From contig DAOULY010000002.1 in the NCBI GenBank assembly GCA_034414595.1, positions 186,001 to 250,000 on the forward strand: a stretch of DNA of 64,000 bases. The letters are read 5' to 3'. Below are positions 39,741-48,322 of this stretch, in pieces; positions within the stretch are counted from its first letter, which is position 1; every line of letters begins with the position of its first letter. The notes under the pieces are model-generated. The model ran no database searches and was not told the origin of the DNA. It was given only the letters and a program-made list of their open reading frames with translations. Source of the DNA: DAOULY01 sp034414595 (lineage in GTDB: Bacteria > Chloroflexota > Dehalococcoidia > SZUA-161 > JAUWZY01). The translations under genes were made by a program, and so were the position numbers.

Positions 39741-41693
39741 CTATTTGCCTTTGGTACTTCCTTCAGATACCTTCTTTAGGCCCTCGTATGCCCTTTTAAC
39801 CTCCTCTACCGATGCTTCGTCTTGCAGCGTGCTGAGGTCGCCCAGGCTCTCCCCCGAGGCTACCGCCTTGAGGACACGACGCATGATCTTGCCACTCCTC
39901 GTCTTGGGTAAAGACTCCACAAAGTAGGCCTCGTCGGGGGTGGCGATGGGGCCGATAACACGGCGCAGATGCTGAACAATCTCTTTTCTCAAACCGGAGG
40001 AAGGTGAAGCATCTGTCTTGAGAGTGACGAAGAGGACGATGGCTTGTCCCTTCACTTCATCGGGCTTGCCTACCACCGCTGCCTCGGCCACAGCGGGATG
40101 AGATACAGCAGCATGCTCAAGCTCAGCCGTCCCAATACGGTGACCCGCCACCTTGAGCACCTCATCAGCCCGGCCCAGAATCCATAAATAGCCGTCCTCG
40201 TCGCGCATGGCGATGTCGCCACTATAGAATGAGCCAGGAAAGCGTGACCAGTAGGACTCTTTATAGCGATGTGGGTCGCCATAGATGTCGAGAAGCATTC
40301 CCGGCCAGGGCTTTCTTATTATCAGCAGCCCTGTTTGCCCATTAGGGGTTTCATTCCCCTCGGCATCGACTACAGCGGCGTCGACACCTGGCAAGGGAAA
40401 GGCCGCAGAGCCCGGCTTTAGCGGTATGGGCTCGATCCCCGGGGTGGGGGAGAGCATGAAGCCCCCCGTCTCCGTTTGCCACCAGGTATCAACGATGGGG
40501 CATCGCTCGCCTCCGATATGCTTGTAGTACCAGTGCCAGGCTTCAGGGTTTATGGGCTCACCTACGCTCCCCAGAAGCTCGAGGCTGGACAGGTCATGCT
40601 GTAGCGGCCATTCTTCGCCGTGGCGCATAAACATGCGCACTGCTGTGGGGGAGGTGTACAGGACAGTGACGCCATATTTCTCTACTATATCCCACCACCG
40701 GTCTATCGCGGGATAGTCAGGAGCCCCTTCATAGAGTACGATAGCTGCGCCATGAGAGAGGGGAGCATAGACTATGGCGCTGTGGCCGGTGACCCAGCCC
40801 ACATCGGCAGTGCACCAATAGACCGACTCCTCTCTTATGTCAAATACCCATTCATACGCCGAGTGGTTGAACACAAGGTAGCCACCTGTGCTGTGCACTA
40901 CGCCTTTCGGCTTACCAGTTGTACCTGAGGTGTACAGGATATATAACGGATGAGTGGCTTCCATCGGCTCAGGCTTGACCAGCATCTCCGCTTTATCGAG
41001 CAGGGAGGAAAGCTTCAAGTCCCTTCCCCTGGTCATGGGCACTCGCTTTCCTGTCCTCTTGACCACGATGATCTTCTCCACCGAGGGGCAGAGCTTGGCC
41101 GCATCATCGGTTATCTCCTTGAGCGCCACGATCTTGCCGCGACGATATCCCCCGTCAGCGGTGACGATGACCTTTGCCTGGGTATCGCAGACCCTGTCAG
41201 CCATTGCCCGGGCGCTGAATCCAGAGAAGATCACCGTGTGCACAGCCCCAATTCGAGCACAGGCGAGCATGAAGATGGGGAGCTCAGGTACCATCGGCAG
41301 ATAAAGGGCAACCCTATCCCCCTTTTTGACCCCAAGCTGCTTTAATACCGAGGCGTAGCGGTTTACCTCCCGGTAGAGTGTAGAATAGCTTAGCACCCTT
41401 GTTTCCCCCAACTCCCCCTCCCAGTATATAGCCACCTTGCTCTTCCGCCAGGTCTTCACATGACGGTCGACACATTGATAACAGGCATTAAGCTTGCCTC
41501 CGACAAACCACCTCGCATAGGGTGGGTCCCAATCGAGAACACGGTCCCAGGTCTCATACCAGTCAAGTTTCCGCGCCTGCTCAGCCCAGAATCTCCCTGG
41601 GTCATCCAGTGAGCGGAGATGCATCTCGGTGTACCGTTTCGACGGCCACACGCTAAATCCTGTGGACAGCGAACTCGCACGACTATAAGTCAC
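39741..41693 (-). CDS. acs: Acetyl-CoA synthetase (AMP-forming)
   Basis: A 650-residue ligase converting acetate, ATP and CoA to acetyl-CoA. GTG 41693 is chosen because GGAGGG precedes it and because the resulting N-terminus leads directly into the family region RSLDDPGRFWAEQARKLDW. Motifs: YTSGTTGKPKG, DTWWQTETGG, YSGDIAMRDEDGY and the C-terminal SLPKTRSGKIMRR with the catalytic, acetylation-prone lysine. The Trp in WWQTETGG is typical for acetate/propionate specificity. Single gene. With ackA at 51860 it gives both a high-affinity and a low-affinity acetate route. Confidence 0.95.
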   Translation of the reverse strand: MTYSRASSLSTGFSVWPSKRYTEMHLRSLDDPGRFWAEQARKLDWYETWDRVLDWDPPYARWFVGGKLNACYQCVDRHVKTWRKSKVAIYWEGELGETRVLSYSTLYREVNRYASVLKQLGVKKGDRVALYLPMVPELPIFMLACARIGAVHTVIFSGFSARAMADRVCDTQAKVIVTADGGYRRGKIVALKEITDDAAKLCPSVEKIIVVKRTGKRVPMTRGRDLKLSSLLDKAEMLVKPEPMEATHPLYILYTSGTTGKPKGVVHSTGGYLVFNHSAYEWVFDIREESVYWCTADVGWVTGHSAIVYAPLSHGAAIVLYEGAPDYPAIDRWWDIVEKYGVTVLYTSPTAVRMFMRHGEEWPLQHDLSSLELLGSVGEPINPEAWHWYYKHIGGERCPIVDTWWQTETGGFMLSPTPGIEPIPLKPGSAAFPLPGVDAAVVDAEGNETPNGQTGLLIIRKPWPGMLLDIYGDPHRYKESYWSRFPGSFYSGDIAMRDEDGYLWILGRADEVLKVAGHRIGTAELEHAAVSHPAVAEAAVVGKPDEVKGQAIVLFVTLKTDASPSSGLRKEIVQHLRRVIGPIATPDEAYFVESLPKTRSGKIMRRVLKAVASGESLGDLSTLQDEASVEEVKRAYEGLKKVSEGSTKGK

Positions 41694-42085
41694 GTGTTCC
41701 CTCCGTCTTCGTCCATCTCTCCTGCTTTCCTGCCCAGCGAAAGATAAATCTACCCGTATCGAGGTTCTCGTGCCCGAGCAGCTCCTACACACCAAAATTG
41801 TAACAGTGGGGCGCCATGGACGCAACGATGAGGGTCGACTTTCAGAAGTAGGTGCTACCCGAGAATTCGACGGCTTTTTGCATGATTATCTGAAGGATCG
41901 TGCCCAGACATTCCTACGGAACTGGGTGCCTGCATAACCGCAGTCGGGAGTTCAACCAACTGTTCGCTTATTCATCCAGCTAGTTTGGAGCCAGCTGACC
42001 AGCCCTCAATAATGATACCACTTGTTAAGTTAGAGTTGTCAGCGATAGAGGTGGCTGGATAGCCTCGTGAGCTGGGGGTAGGTCA

Positions 42086-42114
42086 TTGACATATTTGATG
42101 TCGTATGCTAATAT
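42086..42114 (+). promoter_or_regulatory. Consensus promoter of the BamB-like gene
   Basis: TTGACA (42086-42091), 17-nt spacer, TAATAT (42109-42114), in an AT-rich stretch. Start near 42121 gives a 5' leader of about 140 nt. Confidence 0.75.
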
Positions 42115-42121
42115 CACATGC

Positions 42122-42135
42122 TCATATACATATGA
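42122..42135. promoter_or_regulatory. Palindrome at the predicted transcription start
   Basis: TCATAT-AC-ATATGA, a 6-bp inverted repeat with a 2-nt centre, sits at about +1 to +14 of the BamB-like transcript. The position suits a repressor operator; no regulator gene is next to it. Confidence 0.5.
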
Positions 42136-42262
42136 CGTTTATTATACGCTATATTTATATAGTGACATATTCGAGGGCAAAGTGGATTGACGGGGGTAGA
42201 CTGAGGGTGCTACTCTCTTAACAGGGCTATTCTGAGGCTAAGTAACCTCAAGGGAGCTGAAA

Positions 42263-44224
42263 ATGAGGTACGCAGAGACAGGCTTTAATTTGGAAATCGA
42301 TCTATCCCGGGGAAGCATTGAGAAAGAAGAAACCGACCCGAGATTAATGGAACTTCATCTGGGCGGTCAGGGTACTGCCGCAAAGATACTATGGGACAGG
42401 GTCCCTCCTGAGGTTGAACCCTTTTCTCCTGATAATGTACTGATATTTAGCACCGGTCTTTTACACGCCACCCCCGTTCCCGGTGCCAATCGTACCGCTG
42501 TTAATACCTTTTCCCCCCAGACAAACTTCATGGCCCATTCATTGGTGGGAAGTTTTTTTGGACCGGAACTGAAACACGCAGGTTATGACAAAATAGTCAT
42601 TCGCGGCAAGGCCCCTGACCTGGTTTATCTGTGGATACATAATGACAAAGTAGAAATACGTGATGCCACTCATCTCCGGGGGAAAGGCTGCCAGGAAACG
42701 GCGGCAACTATTAAGCAGGAGTTGAAGGACGACGGAATCCAGGTAGCCTCTATTGGCTTGGCCGGCGAAAACAGGGTCTATATGGCCTCCATCGACCATA
42801 GCAGTGGCAGTGCCGCCCGAATGGTAGGCCCGGTTATGGGAGACAAAAGGTTAAAGGCGATAGCTGTTCGCGGAACAAAGGACATCAATATTGCCCGACC
42901 GGCTGAACTCTTTGAGATATGCCTCCGCCTGATCAAAGGAATCTATGAGAACCCGAATGTCGGGGATTGGATGGCGTACACGGATGATGACAGTTTCCAC
43001 CATGACAATTTCGCCTGGGGCAACGCGCGTGTGCGAAGAAAAAGTTATTGGAGCAAAGAACTCGAAGAGAGGTGGACGGCTATAAGGCAGAAATATGTGG
43101 ACCGACAACCAGGTTGCTATAACTGTCCGAAGGAATGCCATCATACGGTTTCCTACCCGGGACGGCCAAGATATTTCTTCAAATGTTTTGCCAAAGATAC
43201 CTATCATATGGCGGCCTTTCAAGAGCTGGACTTTAGTTATGACATACTTGGTGTTACTCAGGAGTACGGACTGGACTCATACTCAACGCCGCAGGTTATA
43301 GCCTTTGCTATTGAGCTTTACGAAGCCGGCATCTTAACTGATAAGGACCTGCCGGGATTTCCGTCCGACGTCAGGGAAAGGTTTTTCTACCTGATTGAAA
43401 AAATTGTTCGACGGGAAGGGATTGGAGATATCTTAGCCAACGGTGTTTATTGGGCAGCCCGCCAGATTGGCAAGGGGGCAGAAGAATATGACCATAATAC
43501 CACCAAAAAATTTGAACAGATACCCATCAAGCTGGGAAAGCTGAACCCCCCCTATTTCCTTATGATAGCCACCGCTGAGAAGATGGCTATCACCCAGATT
43601 GAAGGGTCCTTCCCCCAGGATCCCCTTCCTACCAGAGAGGCGAGAGAAGAGTTTGTAAAAAACTGGGTCGCAGTCCCTGATGAAAAGTTTAAACAGTGGT
43701 TTTTGGAATGGGAAAAGCGCGACCAAATATCTAATGAAGCAGCTTGCGCCATCACTGAATGGAATGAGATGATGCATACCATTGATGACTCCGTCGGGCT
43801 CTGCGGATTCTTGTCATCATTCAGAGGCCAGTTTGGCAATAGGCCAGGGTCAGGCCAGCTTCTTGGCGGGGGCCCTGCATATCACATACATAATATGCCT
43901 CATTTAATATCGCTTGCGACCGGGATGGAGCTTGATGAGGCCGGACTTTGGGAAATAGGCCAGAGGAACCGGAATCTGTTCAGAGCCCTAAATGTAAGAA
44001 GAGGCCTGAGGAGAAGCGACGAGAAGCCGCCGGATGACCACTGGGCGGTAAGAGACCACGCGTTTGAACAGAAGCTGCTTGATGACTACTACGAATATAG
44101 GGGATGGAGTAATGACGGTATTCCTACCAGAGAGACTTTAGACAAACTCGATCTTGATTACGTCAGTGATGACTTCGAACAAAGAGGGATTTTACCAAAG
44201 AGTGAAGGTGCTACCACCAGATAG
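42263..44224 (+). CDS. BamB-like tungsten oxidoreductase (AOR family)
   Basis: A 653-residue member of the aldehyde:ferredoxin oxidoreductase family, the same length as BamB, the active-site subunit of class II benzoyl-CoA reductase. It shares with BamB the start RYAETGxNLExDLSRG, the long run around ILWDRVPPEVEPFSPDN and the C-terminal IPTRETLxxLxLDYVxDDF (remembered comparison). Cys285, Cys288 and Cys292 (CYNCPKEC) plus Cys514 should bind the 4Fe-4S cluster; Cys308 in KCFAKDTYHMAAF aligns with the tungsten-ligand Cys of BamB. AGGGAG precedes the ATG. No BamC-I partners are in the window, and only a ferredoxin remnant follows. Local base composition looks more AT-rich than flanking genes. 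Aromatic acyl-CoA reduction or aldehyde oxidation are both possible. Confidence 0.9.
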   Translation: MRYAETGFNLEIDLSRGSIEKEETDPRLMELHLGGQGTAAKILWDRVPPEVEPFSPDNVLIFSTGLLHATPVPGANRTAVNTFSPQTNFMAHSLVGSFFGPELKHAGYDKIVIRGKAPDLVYLWIHNDKVEIRDATHLRGKGCQETAATIKQELKDDGIQVASIGLAGENRVYMASIDHSSGSAARMVGPVMGDKRLKAIAVRGTKDINIARPAELFEICLRLIKGIYENPNVGDWMAYTDDDSFHHDNFAWGNARVRRKSYWSKELEERWTAIRQKYVDRQPGCYNCPKECHHTVSYPGRPRYFFKCFAKDTYHMAAFQELDFSYDILGVTQEYGLDSYSTPQVIAFAIELYEAGILTDKDLPGFPSDVRERFFYLIEKIVRREGIGDILANGVYWAARQIGKGAEEYDHNTTKKFEQIPIKLGKLNPPYFLMIATAEKMAITQIEGSFPQDPLPTREAREEFVKNWVAVPDEKFKQWFLEWEKRDQISNEAACAITEWNEMMHTIDDSVGLCGFLSSFRGQFGNRPGSGQLLGGGPAYHIHNMPHLISLATGMELDEAGLWEIGQRNRNLFRALNVRRGLRRSDEKPPDDHWAVRDHAFEQKLLDDYYEYRGWSNDGIPTRETLDKLDLDYVSDDFEQRGILPKSEGATTR

Positions 44225-44242
44225 ACCTTAGCGTCAAAAGAT

Positions 44243-44355
44243 AAGGAATACAGCGAGTGTAGCTTCTGCGGGGCTTCCTGCCCCCCTCCAGGGACTTTTT
44301 CAAGGAACCCGATTCCGGTCTCCCTCTCAAATGTGATATGTGTGAATTCGTCTAG
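44243..44355 (+). pseudogene. Remnant of a ferredoxin-type subunit
   Basis: Two out-of-register pieces of an iron-sulfur protein follow the BamB-like gene by 18 nt: KEYSECSFCGASCPPPGTF in one frame (44243-44299) and, after a frame change near 44300-44305, EPDSGLPLKCDMCEFV ending at TAG 44353-44355. The second piece resembles the DPETGLPxKCDLC segment of the ferredoxin subunits that accompany AOR and formate dehydrogenase enzymes. The rest of the domain is absent. Read as a decayed partner gene. Confidence 0.4.
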
Positions 44356-44887
44356 CTCAAATATCCACATGTGGTATCTTGGCACAGCTCCATGATCCCC
44401 ACCCATATCAAGGTATCAACCTACCTCTAAGGGCACATTTTCTCCACCAATTATCTCCGGTCCAACTTATCCACACAGATCCCGGTCAGAGGTAACTACT
44501 GGGAACCAAACCGTCACTTTCGCCTGACCAAAGTGGTACCAAATTCCCACCAAATTGTCACTGTCGCCCACCTATCTTGTATAGCTGTTTGGCGTTAAGA
44601 TACAAATACAGAAAGGCGACAATTGTCCTTGTACAACGCTGTTGTGTGGTGTCAGCGGTAGCAGTATGTTCGCTATCTGGATCGACACCACTTTAAACTC
44701 CAGATCTCAGGACAACCTCCGTACAGCACGTCGTAAATGGTTTATATGGGGGGCTCCTCGGTCTCTCCTCAAGGAGGGTCTCTGTGTTATTGGACTGAAA
44801 CATGTCCCCATAAGTAGATGGTCAAGCGTAAATAGAGAAGTCTGGAAGCGGCAGCGCTGGAATTACAAATTATAAAGGAGGGAAGCC
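44356..44887. other. 532-nt spacer with possible mobile-element debris
   Basis: No credible gene. GTCACTTTCGCCTGACC (starting near 44515) and GTCACTGTCGCCCACC (near 44560) form an imperfect direct repeat of a kind seen around relics of insertion sequences, but no transposase is recognisable. A 77-codon frame at 44642-44875 has no ribosome site and unconvincing composition. Confidence 0.35.
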
Positions 44888-45088
44888 ATATTCTACTCTA
44901 TCGGAGATGCGGCAGGAGAGATCTGGAAACTGCTCAGGGTTGAAGGGCCGCTGAGTGTGTCCGCCATAGTAAGCAAGACAAAGCGACCACAGCCCATCGT
45001 CTATATGGGCATTGGCTGGCTTGCTCGAGAGGACAAGCTGACATTCACCCAGACAAAGCGGGGAATGATGGTCTCCTTGAAGCAATAG
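44888..45088 (+). CDS. DUF2582-type winged-helix protein with apparent AUA start
   Basis: A 66-residue winged-helix protein. IGDAAGEIWKLLRVEGPLSV, IVYMGIGWLARE and the final MVSLKQ match the small DUF2582 family of bacterial and archaeal winged-helix proteins (IGxxAGxIWxxLxxxGxxS...AIGWLAREGK). A strong AAGGAGGG (44875-44882) is 5 nt upstream of codon ATA 44888, exactly where a start should be; an in-frame TAA at 44873 prevents any earlier start and no ATG, GTG or TTG follows before the conserved domain. The gene thus starts with the rare AUA, or has lost its ATG by mutation or a base error. Conventional gene callers would miss it. Confidence 0.7.
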   Translation: MFYSIGDAAGEIWKLLRVEGPLSVSAIVSKTKRPQPIVYMGIGWLAREDKLTFTQTKRGMMVSLKQ

Positions 45089-45137
45089 CAGTTTGCGAGA
45101 AGGATTTTGGAGCAGTAATGGAAGTTGGGTAGAGGAA

Positions 45138-46118
45138 ATGTACGTGGAAGAAGCCATTTGCAGATATTTAAAGGAAGAGATATTCCAGCAGCTTGCCCCG
45201 GGGCCTTACGGGGATATAGAAATAACAAGGCTTGGTTGCAGAAGGCCCGTCTGTCTCTTCGTTGAAAGAGCAAAAAACATCATGGTCGTAGGAAAGTGTT
45301 TCAAGCGCTGGGACATTCCGCTGGAAGAGGCCTCGCTAGAAATGGAAAAAGAGTACTTGAATTTGAAGCTGCTTCGAGACAGATACGGAATGAACAAAGA
45401 CCCTAACAGGGTGGTTAACGTACTGGGAGAGAGTAGGGAACTTTCGGCCTTGTTGGTTACCGAGAAAGCTCCAGGTGAGACACTCGATCACTACATAGCT
45501 AAAGGCATCTACGATGGACAGGCCCAGGAGCTCTTCAGCAAGTTGGGCCACTTGGCTAGATTCTTCGTTCATCTTCACCGTAGCACTGAGACCGATAGAC
45601 CAGTTTCTCCGGATGTGCCTCAGTGGTATCTGGACAAGTTGTTGAATTCTGTGACGGATGGGCTCCTATGCTTGGAAGAAAGAAATGGCATCGAAAAAGA
45701 TGCAGCCCGGTGGTGGGATGAAGGGAGCATTTTTGCCCAAGACCGGGAAGTGGTTGTCCACGGGGATGCCACTCCTACCAACCTGCTGTTCCAGGACGAG
45801 AATGTGATAGCCGTTGACCTCGAATCGATGAAATGGGCCGACCGGTGCTGGGACTTGGGGTTCATCGCTGCCGAACTAAAGCACCACTTTATGTGGCGCA
45901 CGGCGGACCGCTGGTCTGGCGAGCCATTCATTGGACATTTCCTGTGGCAGTACGCTGTACACAAGGGTGATGCCCGGTTCTTCTACTCCACTACCCGTAA
46001 GCTACCCCTCTACATGGCGCTGGGACTGCTGCGCATCGCCCGAAATCACTGGCTGGACAAACCATACAGGAAACGTTTGATCGAGGAGGCTGAGCAGTGC
46101 CTAAGACACGGGCCATAA
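45138..46118 (+). CDS. APH-family (aminoglycoside phosphotransferase-like) sugar kinase
   Basis: A 326-residue small-molecule kinase of the APH/choline-kinase fold. Seen: N-lobe with VGKCFKRW, hinge region LLVTEKAPGETL, the catalytic loop VVHGDATPTNLLF and the metal-binding VIAVDLESM. ATG 45138 is chosen; the longer reading starts at a weak TTG. It overlaps the HAD gene by 22 nt, so kinase and phosphatase are co-translated. Location at the head of an alpha-glucan locus, and the fact that maltokinase (Pep2/Mak) belongs to the same fold, make sugar phosphorylation plausible, though it is shorter than maltokinase (about 450). Antibiotic resistance is unlikely from context. Confidence 0.8.
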   Translation: MYVEEAICRYLKEEIFQQLAPGPYGDIEITRLGCRRPVCLFVERAKNIMVVGKCFKRWDIPLEEASLEMEKEYLNLKLLRDRYGMNKDPNRVVNVLGESRELSALLVTEKAPGETLDHYIAKGIYDGQAQELFSKLGHLARFFVHLHRSTETDRPVSPDVPQWYLDKLLNSVTDGLLCLEERNGIEKDAARWWDEGSIFAQDREVVVHGDATPTNLLFQDENVIAVDLESMKWADRCWDLGFIAAELKHHFMWRTADRWSGEPFIGHFLWQYAVHKGDARFFYSTTRKLPLYMALGLLRIARNHWLDKPYRKRLIEEAEQCLRHGP

Positions 46119-46810
46119 TCTTTGATTACTATAGTACGCTTATAGATATCAAGACAAATGAGAACAAAGAGGAAGTTTTCCTCCACCTCTCCCTTTATTT
46201 GCAGTACTACGGATCAAACATAAGCGGCCCGATCTTGAAGGCAGCTCTCGCCCAAGAAAAGGAGCGCTACCTTCAGGCAAGCAGTGAGCGCTATCCAGAG
46301 GTGGACCTGGAGATTGTGTTTACGAGAATACTGGAAAAAGAAGGATTAGACAACCCCTTTCTGGTGGAATCCTGCTGTAAGCTATTTCGGGCTCTGAGTC
46401 GGGAACGGCTCCAGCTTTTCCCGGGCAGTCTTTCCGTGCTAAGAGAGATGAAGAGAAACGGGTACCCTTTGGCTGTAGTCTCCGACGCCCAGAAGACGTT
46501 TTGTCTGGACGAAGGTAGACTCTTGGGCTTGGATCAGTTCTTCGATCATACCATCTTGTCGACGCAGTTTGGGTTCAGAAAACCTGACCCCAGGCTCTTC
46601 AGCATTGCCTGTATCTTGTTAAACATTCCTCCGGCGGAGGCCGTCTATATCGGCGATGACCCAGAGAAGGATATAGAAGGAGCCAAACAAATCGGCATGC
46701 AGGTAATACTGCTAAGGAGGTCAGGTGAAAGGCAGAATGAGCAAGTTAAGCCAGATTTCTACGCACAGAGTCTCTGGAAAGCTTGGGAGTGGATTAAAAG
46801 TAAGGGTTAG
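46097..46810 (+). CDS. HAD-superfamily phosphatase
   Basis: A 237-residue haloacid-dehalogenase-fold hydrolase, start GTG 46097 inside the kinase gene. Motif I is IFDYYSTL (nucleophile Asp; the second position is Tyr, as in the dehalogenase/GPH-like subclass), motif II VVSDAQ, motif III Lys in FRKPDPRLF and motif IV YIGDDPEKDIEGAK. A helical cap is inserted after motif I. The overlap with an APH-like kinase suggests the two act on the same sugar or glycan intermediate. Substrate unknown. Confidence 0.88.
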   Translation: MPKTRAIIFDYYSTLIDIKTNENKEEVFLHLSLYLQYYGSNISGPILKAALAQEKERYLQASSERYPEVDLEIVFTRILEKEGLDNPFLVESCCKLFRALSRERLQLFPGSLSVLREMKRNGYPLAVVSDAQKTFCLDEGRLLGLDQFFDHTILSTQFGFRKPDPRLFSIACILLNIPPAEAVYIGDDPEKDIEGAKQIGMQVILLRRSGERQNEQVKPDFYAQSLWKAWEWIKSKG

Positions 46811-46946
46811 GTTTAAGGGTCTCGAGGAAGGGTCAGACTACCTTCTGGGTTTAGCCAGGACTAAGGGCTGCTTCTTGCCGTGACTGGTTCTATGGCGCCA
46901 GTAGTGTGCTTGTAGATGTGATGATTATGGGCTGAAGGAGGTGACC

Positions 46947-48242
46947 ATGATCTACTGGGCTCAGCTATTGCATTTCTATCAGCCGGCAACTCAATTCTCG
47001 CCGGTGCTGAATAAAATCTGTGATGAGTCCTACCGGCCCTTGTTGCAGGTTTTCCGTGAGTATCCAAACGCGATGGCTACTGTGAACATCAACGGAATCC
47101 TTACTGAAATGCTCAGGGACTGCGGATATAGGGACATAATCGAGGGACTAAGAGAACTAGCCGAAAAAGGCCAGATTGAGCTGACGGGCACAGGCAAATA
47201 TCACCCCATCCTACCCCTGATTCCATCTGAAGAGGCCAGGCGTCAGATAGAGCTGAACCAGAAGACAAATGCCTTTTTCTTCGGCACTGCCTTCAAGCCC
47301 GCTGGCTTCTTTCCTCCGGAGATGGCCTATGGCAGATCGATAGTATTGCCTGTTATAGAGGCAGGGCACCGGTGGATGATTATGAGCGGGGTAGCCTGCC
47401 CCGCTGACTGGCCCGTCGATAAGATCTACCAAGTGGAACACGAGGGTAAGAGACTGGCGGTGTTCTTCCGGGACGACATATTGAGCAATAAGATCAGCTT
47501 CCAGGAACTGAGTCCTGAGGCTTTCCTGGAGCACCTTAGAGCGCAGAAAGGTGACCGGGAGAACATCTATGTCATTACCGCCATGGATGCAGAGACCTAT
47601 GGCCATCATATCAAGAACTGGGAGCAATTGTTTCTCGCCGAGGTGTATGAGGAGTTAGAAGTGAGCAGCGAGAGCTATGCCCATATTCAGCAGGCGAAAG
47701 CACTTGCCTCCCAGCATTCCGCCATTTTGCAGGATACGGGGACAGCCCAGGAAGTCCAAACTGTTACTATTTCCCAACTCCTCGACACCTTTCCGTTGGG
47801 CGAGATCATAGACCCCAAGCCATCCTCCTGGAGCACTTCAGGCCAGGACATCGAGGCCGGGAATCCCTACCCTCTATGGCTAGACAAAGACAGCGAGTTG
47901 CACCGCTTGCAGTGGGAGCACCTGGGCACATGCATGGAAATGTGCGCGAAGGCAGCTCAAGTCGCTGATAATGGGGAGAGCAAGCACTTTGAAGGCATCG
48001 CCCGGGGACTAGTCGATAGGGCACTCCAGAGCGACCAGTTCTGGTGGGCCAGCCACCGGCCCATGTGGGACATAAACCTCATCCATCTCGGTTTGATGGA
48101 CCAGTGGCGTGTTCTCGTCAATGCCTACAAAGCCATTAGCTCCAGCAGAGCCCCCGATGAATTGAAGAAGGAATACCACAACAAGGTGATAGCGGCTGCT
48201 GATGCCAGAAACAAGATTGTAGACACTCTTTTCCTTCTGTAA
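46947..48242 (+). CDS. Glycoside hydrolase family 57 protein
   Basis: A 431-residue GH57 (beta/alpha)7-barrel enzyme, related to alpha-amylases, amylopullulanases and 4-alpha-glucanotransferases. ATG 46947 follows AAGGAGG at 5 nt. Landmarks: LLHFYQPATQ at the N-terminus (HFYQP is the family hallmark), GFFPPEMAYG with the presumed catalytic Glu, and TAMDAETYGHH with the presumed acid/base Asp. It is cytoplasmic, without signal peptide, so it remodels or degrades internal alpha-glucan. It is followed 80 nt later by a glycosyltransferase of the glycogen-synthase type. Confidence 0.9.
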   Translation: MIYWAQLLHFYQPATQFSPVLNKICDESYRPLLQVFREYPNAMATVNINGILTEMLRDCGYRDIIEGLRELAEKGQIELTGTGKYHPILPLIPSEEARRQIELNQKTNAFFFGTAFKPAGFFPPEMAYGRSIVLPVIEAGHRWMIMSGVACPADWPVDKIYQVEHEGKRLAVFFRDDILSNKISFQELSPEAFLEHLRAQKGDRENIYVITAMDAETYGHHIKNWEQLFLAEVYEELEVSSESYAHIQQAKALASQHSAILQDTGTAQEVQTVTISQLLDTFPLGEIIDPKPSSWSTSGQDIEAGNPYPLWLDKDSELHRLQWEHLGTCMEMCAKAAQVADNGESKHFEGIARGLVDRALQSDQFWWASHRPMWDINLIHLGLMDQWRVLVNAYKAISSSRAPDELKKEYHNKVIAAADARNKIVDTLFLL

Positions 48243-48322
48243 GTAAAAGAATCTATCGGCCAGAGCCGGGCCGCAATAAAGCAATCGGCACGAAAAAGGT
48301 GCCGGGAATTGAGGGAAGGGCA

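Larger units (their letters stand above)
41694..42262. other. 569-nt intergenic region upstream of the BamB-like gene
   Basis: Contains a plus-strand open frame without known family (GTG 41770 to stop 41935-41937, 55 codons, ending FLHDYLKDRAQTFLRNWVPA), then a promoter at 42086-42114 and a palindrome at 42122-42135. The 55-codon frame has a protein-like composition but no ribosome site and extends upstream antisense to acs, so it is regarded as a possible gene remnant only. Confidence 0.4.

Noticed and set aside
41694..41825. 44-codon N-terminal extension of acetyl-CoA synthetase
   Set aside because: Arg-rich, unlike the family, and GTG 41693 has a GGAGGG ribosome site.
42115..42262. Molybdenum/tungsten-cofactor riboswitch in the leader of the BamB-like gene
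   Set aside because: A 140-nt leader exists, but I could not recognise the conserved Moco/Tuco core by eye.
44642..44875. 77-codon plus-strand frame upstream of the winged-helix gene
   Set aside because: No ribosome site, Trp/Arg-rich composition and no motif; it ends at the winged-helix gene's ribosome site.
45138..46118. Aminoglycoside resistance gene
   Set aside because: Only the kinase fold is shared; the setting in a glucan/sugar cluster and overlap with a HAD phosphatase point to metabolism.
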